A DNA stretch of 64,000 nucleotides, taken from NCBI RefSeq assembly GCF_040183065.1, contig NC_091132.1:159314102-159378101 (forward strand). The letters are read 5' to 3'. Each line of letters begins with the position of its first letter. Position 1 is the stretch's first letter. This DNA comes from Periplaneta americana. Taxonomy: Eukaryota; Arthropoda; Insecta; Blattodea; Blattidae. Of this stretch, positions 58,101-64,000 are shown one piece after another. A model generated the notes under the pieces. It searched no databases. It was not told the DNA's origin and saw nothing but the letters and a program-made list of their open reading frames with translations. The position numbers were made by a program, and so were the translations under genes.

Positions 58101-61100
58101 ACTCCCCATTCAGGACCCAAACCAGCTCCGAAGCCAGCTCTCATTCGAGCCCGCAAGGCATCTCGAATTCCAGCACACAAGCCAGCTCCCATCTCAGCCC
58201 CCTGGACTGTTCCCATTGATGCTCCCAAGCCAGCCCCCGAGACAGATCCCAAGCTGGCTACTAAGCCATCCCCCAAGCCACCTTCCAAGCCAGCCACCAA
58301 GCCAGCTCGATGGACATCCCCCAAGCCGGCTCCGAAACCATCTCCCAACCCAGCCCCCAAGCCAGCTCCCAAGTCTTCCCCCAAGCTAGGTCACAAGCCA
58401 TCCCCCAAGCCAGCGCTCAAGCTATCTCCCAAGCCATCCCCCAAGCCAGCTCACCAGCCAGCTCCCAAGCCAGCCCTCAGGCCAGCTCCCATTCGAGCCC
58501 TCAAGTCAGCTCACATTCCAGAACATAAGCCAACTCCCATGCCAGCCCAAAAGACTGCACCCAAGCCAGCTCTCATGCAGCCCAGAAACCAGCTACATAC
58601 CCAGCCCCCAAGCCAGCTCCCAAGCCATCCCCCAATCCAGGTCACAAGCCATTCTCTAAGCCAGCTCCCAAGCCAGGCCCCAAGACTGCGCTCAAGCTAT
58701 CTCCCAAGCCGTCACCCAAGCCAGCTCACAAGCTACCTCCCAAGCCTGCCCTCAAGTTAGCCCTCAAGGCAGCTCCCATTCGAGCCCCCAAGGCAACTGC
58801 CGTTCCAGGACCCAAGACATCTCCCATGCCACGCCCAAAGCCTGAAACCATTCCAGCTCCCAAGTCATCCCCCAAGGCAGCTCCCAAGCCATTCCCCAAG
58901 CTAGATCCCAAGCCAGCTTCCACGTCAGCCCTAAAGCCAGCTCCCATTCGAGCCCTCTAGAAATCTTCCATTCCAGCACCAAAGCTAGCTCTCAAACCAT
59001 CCCACAAACCAGCTCCCAATCCATCCCCGAAGCCAGCTCGCAAGCCAGCGCCCTAGCCAACACAAACGTCAGCTCCGAAGCCAGCTCCCATTCGAGCCCG
59101 CAAGGCAACTCCCATTCCAGCACCCAACCCAGCACCCATGCCAGCCCCCAAGGATCCTCCCATCCCATATCCCAAACCAGGCCTGAACACACCTCCCAAG
59201 CCGGCCACCAAGCAATCCCGCAAGCCAGCTTCCAAGCCAGCCCCAAGCCATCTCCCAAGCCATACCCATGCCAGCTCGGAAGCCATCCCCCAATCCAGTT
59301 CCCAAGCCTGTTCCCAAGCTAGCTCCCAAGCCATCCCCCAATCCAGCTCACAAGCCAACCCCCAAGCCAGCTACCAAACTAATTCCCAAACCAACACCCA
59401 AGCGACCTCGAAAGCCAGCCCCCAAGACAGGTCCCAAACTAGCTCCGAAGCCAGCTCCCACTCGAGCCCGCAAGGCAACTCCCATTCCAGCACCTAACCC
59501 AGCTCCCATGCTAGCCCCCAAGGGTCCTCCCATCCCATCCAACAAGCCAGACCAGAACACAGCTCCCCAGCCAGCCACCAAGCAATCCCGTAAGCCAGCT
59601 TCCAAGCCAGCCCCAAGGCAACTCCCAAGCCTTCCCCCATGCCAGCTCGGAAGCCATCCCCCAATTCAGTTCCCAAGCCAGCCCCCAAGCCAGTTCCCAA
59701 GCTAGCTCCCAAGCCATCCCTCAATCCAGCTCACAAGCCAACACCCAAGCCAGCTACCAAACTAGCTCCCAAACCAACACCCAAGCGACCTCGAAAGCCA
59801 GCCCCCAAACCAGGTCCCAAACTAGCTCCTAAGCCATCCCCCAAGCCAGCTCACAAGCAATCCCGCAAGCAAGCCCGAAAGTCATTCCTCGAGCCAGCTC
59901 CCATTGGAGCCTCCAATCCACATCCCATTCAAGCACCCGAGCCAGCTCCCATGCCAGCCCACAAGCCAGCGCCCAAGCCAGCCCAAAGCCAGTTTCTACA
60001 CATCACTCAATCCAGCTCCCAAGCCATTACCCAGGACAGCTCGCAAGCCAGGCTCCAAGCCAAGCACAAATACAGGCCTGAAGCCAGCTCCCATTGGAAC
60101 CCGCATGGCAACTCCCACTCCAGCACCCAACACAGCACCCATGCCAGCCCCCTAGCCTGGTCCCATTCCAGCTCCCAAGCCATACCACAAGCCAGACCCC
60201 AAGACAGCTCCCAAGCCAGCCAACATGCGACCCCCCAAGCAAGACCCCAAGCCAGCTCCAAAGCCATTCCCTAAGCCAACTCGGAAGGCATCCTCCAAGC
60301 AATACCCCAAGCCATCCCCCAAGCCACCCCCAAGACAACCCTCAAGCTAGCTCACATTCGAGCCCCCAAGCCATCTCCCAATTCAGGACCCAACCCTGCT
60401 CCGAAGCCAGCTCTCATTCGAGACCCAAGGCATCTCGAATTCCAGCACACAAGCCAGCTCCCATCCCAGCCCCCAGGACTGTTCCCATTGATGCTCCCAA
60501 GCATTTCCCAAGCCAGCCCGCGAGACAGATCCCAAGCTGGCTACTAAGCCATCCCCCAAGCCACCTTCCAAGCCAGCCACCAAGCCAGCTCGAAGGACAT
60601 CCCCCAAGCCGGCTCCGAAACCATCCCCCAAGCCATCTCCCAACCCAGCCCCCAAGCCAGTTCCCAAGACTTCCCCCAAGCTAGCTCACAAGCCATCCCC
60701 CGAGCCAGCGCTCAATCTATCTCCCAAGCCATCCCCCAAGCCATCTCACAAGCCAGCTCCGAAGCCAGCCCTCAGGCCAGCTCCCATTCGAGCCTCAAGT
60801 CAGCTCATATTCCAGAACATAAGCCAGCTCCCATGCCAGGACACAAGCCTGCACCCAAGCCAGCGCCCATGCAGCCCAGAAACCAGCTCCCAACCCAGCC
60901 CCCAAGCCAGCTCCCAAGCCATCCCCCAAGCCAGGTCACAGGCCATTCTCCAAGCCAACTCCCAAGCCAGGCCCCAAGACTGCGCTCAAACTATCTCCCA
61001 AGCCATCACCCAAGCCAGCTCACAAGCTAGCTCCCAAGCCATCCCTCAAGTTAGCCCTCAAGCCAGCTCCCATTCGAGCCCTCAACGCAACTGCCATTCC

Positions 61101-61230
61101 AGGACCCAAGACATCTCCTATGCAACGCCCCTAGCCTGAAACCATTCCAGCTCCCAAGTCATCCCCCAAGACAGCTCCCAAGCCATCCCCCAAGCTGGAT
61201 CCCAAGCCAGCACCCACGTCAGCCCTAAAG
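52128..61230 (+). repeat. Block B of the ~9.3-kb array duplication
   Basis: Second copy of 39,062-48,540, about 371 bases shorter near its start. Similarity fades near 61,230, shortly before the isolated module at 61,395. Confidence 0.85.
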
Positions 61231-64000
61231 CCAGCTCCCATTCGAGCCCTCAAGAAATCTTCCATTCCAGCACCAAAGCTAGCTCTCAAGCCATCCCACA
61301 AACCAGCTCCCAAGCCATCCCCGAAGCCAGCTCGCAAACCAGTGCCCAAGCCAACACTCAAGCAGCTCCCCTGCTTCGTCACACGCCAGCAATTGTGCCA
61401 ATTGACATTCAATTTGCAAAGCTTCGTGCCAGGATAAGTGAATCCATACGTACTCTAGATGTCAGGCTAGGTCGAATGCCGTGCTCCATGCAGCCAGCCC
61501 CCAAGCCTTCGCCCAAGCCAGCTCCCAAGCCATCCGCCAAGCCAGCTCTTCAGCTATCCCCCAATATAGCTCCCAAGGAAGCCCTCTCGTCAACTCTAAA
61601 GCCAGCTCCCATTCGAGCGCCCAAGACATCTTCCATTCCAGCACTCAAGCCAGCGCTCAAGCCATGCCACACACCAGCTGCCAAGCCATCCCCGAAGTCA
61701 GCTCGCAAACCAGTGCCCAAGCCAACACCCAAGCCAGCTCGCAAGCCAGCCTCCAAACCAAGTGGCAATATAGGCCCGAATCCAGCTCCCATTCGAGCCC
61801 GAAAGGGAACTCAGCCAGCACTAATTCGAGCCCGCAAGACAGCTCCCATTCCAGCACCCAACCCAGCTCCCATGCAAGCCCCCAAGACTCCTCCTATTCG
61901 AGCTCCCAAACCATCCCCCAAGCCAGGCCAGAAGACAGCTCACAAGCTAGCCACCAAGCCATCCTCCAAACCGCCTTTCAAGCCAGCCCTCAAGCGAGCT
62001 CCTAAGCCATCTTCCAAGCCAGCTCGGAAGCAATCCCCAAAGCCAGTTCCCAAGGCAGCCCCGAAGCCAGATGCCAAGATAGCTCCCAAGCCATCCCCCA
62101 AGCCAGCTCACAAGCCAACCCCCAAGCCATCACACAAGCCAGCGAGCTAGCTAGCTCCCAAGCCATCCCCAAAGCCAGGTTAGAAGCCAACTCCCAAGCC
62201 AGCCCCAAAGTCAGACCTCGGTCCACATCCCATTGGAGCCCGCAATCCAACACCCATTCAAGCGCACAAGACAGTTCCCATGCCGGCCCACAAGCCAGCT
62301 CCCACGCCAGGCCCAAAGCCACCTCCCAAGCCATCCCGCAAGCCAGCTCCCAAGCCATTACCCAAGCCAGCTCGCAAGCCAGCCCCCAAACCAAGCGTCA
62401 AGATAGGCTCGAATCCAGCTCCCATTCGAGCCCGAAAGGGAACACCCATTCCAGCATCCAACGCAGCTCCCATGACAGCACACAGGCCTGCTCCCATTCC
62501 AAAACCCAAGCCATCCCACAAGCCAGCCCCCAAGACAGCTCCCGAGCCAGCCAACATGCCATCCCCCAAGCAACCCCATAAGCCAGCTCACAAGCCATAC
62601 CCCAAGCCAACTCCGTAGACATCCTCCAAGCCATCCCCAAGCCAACTTCCAAGCCATTTCCCAAGCCAGCACCCAAGTCAGCCCTCAAGCCAGCTCCCAT
62701 TCGAGTTGCCAAGCCAACACCCAAACCATCACGCAAGCCAGCTCCCATTCCAGCCCACAACCCAGCTCCCAAGCCAGCCCCTAAGCCAGCTCTCAAGCAA
62801 GCTCCCAAACCATCCCCCAAGCCAGCTCGCAAACCTGCCCCCAAATCAGTCCCGAACTCAGCTCCCAATCGAGCCTGCAAGATATCTCCCAATCCAGCAC
62901 ACAAGCCAACTCCCATGCCAGCCTACAAACCAGCTCTCAAGCCAGCCCCCAAGCCAGCTCCCAAGCAAGCTCCCAAGACATACCCCAAGCCAGCTCGCAA
63001 GCCAGCCCCCAAACCAACCCCAAATTAGTCCCGAAGCCAGCTCCCATTGGAGCCCGCAAAGCATCTCCCATTCTAGCACACAAGCCTGCTTCCATTCCTT
63101 CTCCCAAGACAGCTCCCATTGCAGCTCCCAAGCCTTTCCCCATGCCAGCCCCCGAGATAGATCCCTAGCGGACTACCAAGCCAACCCCTAAGCCAGCTCC
63201 CAAGCCATCCCCCAAGGCAGCTCCCAAGCCAGCCCCCACGTCAGCCCTAAAGCCAGCTCCCATTCGAGCCCCCAAGACATCTGCCATTACAGGACTCAAG
63301 CCAGCTCCCATGCCAGGCCACAAGCCTGAACCCTTTCCAGCTCCCAAGTCATCCCCCAAGAGAGCTCCCAATCCAGCCACCAAGGCATCACCCAAGACAG
63401 CTTCCAAGCCAGTCACAAGTCAGGTTCCTTGCATTCCGCCAAGGCAGATCCGAAGCCATCTCCCAGGGCAGCTACCAAACTAGCTCCCAAGCCAGCTCAC
63501 AACCCCCGTAAGCCAGGTCCCAACCCAGTCCCCAAGTTAACACCCAAGCCAGCTCCCGAGCCGGCACCCAAACCAGCTCCCAAGCCAGCCCCCAAACTAG
63601 CTCCCAACCTAGACCCCAAGCCATCCCCCAAGCCAGTTCCCAAGCCATCCCGAAAGCCAGCTCCCAAGCCAGCCCCGAAGCCACCTCGCAAGCCAGCCCT
63701 CAAGTCAGCCTTCAAGTCAGCTCTTACTCGAGCTCCCAAGCCAACTCCCATTCCAGCACCTAAGCCAGCTACCAATCCAGCCTCCAAGCCAGCTCCCAAA
63801 CCAGCTTCCGAGCATCCCCCATGCCAGCTCCCAAGCCATCCCCCAAGCCAGCTCCAAGCCTACCCCAAGCCAGCTCCCAAACCACACACCAATTCAGCTC
63901 CCAAGCCAACTCCCAAGCCAGCCTCCAATCCACGTCCCATGCCAGCTATTCTGCCACTTGATATTCAATTTGCCATGCTTCGTGCCAGGATATTTGAATC

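Larger units (their letters stand above)
34044..60400 (+). repeat. ~2.27-kb higher-order repeat containing paired ~385-bp subunits
   Basis: The marker AGCTCCCATTGGA.CCC recurs at about 34,703, 40,578, 42,831, 45,113, 47,388, 51,023, 53,273, 55,523, 57,822 and 60,083, usually 2.25-2.30 kb apart. A second marker, AAGCGACCTCGAAAG, appears mostly in pairs ~385 bases apart (for example 42,145/42,535; 44,427/44,817; 46,707/47,093). Stops and frameshifts in the tetrapeptide frame are frequent here (for example 35,291, 35,411, 36,106, 39,188). Confidence 0.85.
23258..64000 (+). repeat. Giant 12-bp-based minisatellite array, over 40.7 kb, open at the window end
   Basis: Almost the whole interval is built from variants of a 12-base word, CCCATGCCAGCT in the first 2.5 kb and CCCAAGCCAGCT/CCCAAGCCAGCC afterwards. 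GC content jumps relative to the AT-rich flank, and the plus strand is strongly C/A-biased. The word has no stop triplet in any of its six frames (P-K-P-A, P-S-Q-L and Q-A-S-S forward; A-G-L-G, L-A-W-E and S-W-L-G reverse), which explains the many overlapping open frames on both strands. Higher-order structure is listed separately. Confidence 0.95.
23563..64000 (+). repeat. Recurrent 75-bp (25-residue) module dispersed in the array, 23 copies
   Basis: The consensus reads LPLDIQFAM, then LRAR, then ISESIGALDVRL. Starts: 23,563; 23,704; 24,142; 24,304; 24,745; 24,922; 25,123; 25,564; 25,741; 26,518; 26,695; 27,472; 27,649; 28,966; 29,155; 31,881; 32,070; 37,842; 38,010; 38,739; 38,916; 61,395; 63,951 (cut by the window end). 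Copies at 24,142 and 24,745 are 12 bases (four codons) shorter and the one at 37,842 is also shortened. Most occur as pairs 141-189 bases apart. Copies differ at Ser-Glu versus Ala-Cys, Leu-Arg versus Ile-Arg and similar positions. I recognise no protein family. Confidence 0.9.

Noticed and set aside
26015..63191. Plus-strand Pro-Ser-Gln-Leu and Gln-Ala-Ser-Ser frames of 60-440 codons
   Set aside because: These are shifted readings of the same array. Their lengths track the higher-order copies rather than any gene boundary.
23451..63799. Many minus-strand open frames rich in Gly-Ala-Gly-Leu/Met or Trp-Glu-Leu-Ala (silk-like)
   Set aside because: They are the reverse readings of a stop-free 12-bp word. 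The longest is only 265 codons against 2,585 on the plus strand, they lack splice or start context, and they are interrupted at the module copies.
23258..64000. CRISPR array or bacterial repeat protein
   Set aside because: There are no spacers of uniform length and no cas genes. The flanks contain insect transposons and spliceosomal introns.
23258..64000. Telomeric or subtelomeric array
   Set aside because: No TTAGG repeats, the insect telomere motif, occur in the window. The array starts at an exon boundary.

Overview
This is an insect nuclear genome segment, most likely a cockroach close to Periplaneta americana. I base that on eukaryotic architecture (introns, SINEs, LINEs, Penelope and Harbinger relics, AAT microsatellites) and on LINE and SINE sequences I recall from that genome. 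No search could be run, so the species call is inference. There are no bacterial-style genes or operons, and most open frames are repeat shadows or transposon debris.

Layout. Positions 1-23,257 are AT-rich. They hold microsatellites, a minus-strand LINE tail (1,265-1,665), a Penelope-like element with reverse transcriptase and GIY-YIG domains and a hammerhead-like 3' motif (3,455-5,900), two exon-like segments (9,879-9,952 and 10,115-10,261), a SINE (10,936-11,166), a LINE 5' fragment (11,745-12,290) and a decayed THAP/DDE transposase (13,034-14,430). A PIF/Harbinger element (15,834-19,544) still has its terminal inverted repeats and TAA target duplications; it contains a ~138-bp tandem array, a 5'-truncated LINE and a SINE. 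Two diverged tandem copies of a ~1.63-kb segment follow (about 20.6-22.24 kb and 22.24-23.26 kb).

From 23,258 to the window end (over 40.7 kb, unfinished) the sequence changes abruptly to a C/A-rich minisatellite built on a 12-bp word near CCCAAGCCAGCT (earlier CCCATGCCAGCT). It begins exactly at a 3' splice acceptor. One frame is open for 2,585 codons from that acceptor, encoding Pro-Met-Pro-Ala and then Pro-Lys-Pro-Ala tetrapeptides. A 25-residue non-tetrapeptide module interrupts the array 23 times in the window, often in pairs. The upstream exon (21,647-21,847) has a consensus donor and joins this frame in phase, and the two exon acceptors lie at the same place in the two copies of the 1.63-kb duplication. 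The best hypothesis is a gene whose duplicated exon was invaded by, or expanded into, a giant minisatellite. The array has larger layers: a 954-bp unit in near-identical tandem copies with another copy 11.3 kb downstream, a ~2.27-kb higher-order unit, and a ~9-kb block duplicated at ~12.7-kb spacing. Beyond ~33 kb the reading frame is broken repeatedly, so only the first ~9.7 kb looks potentially coding. Expression and function are unproven.
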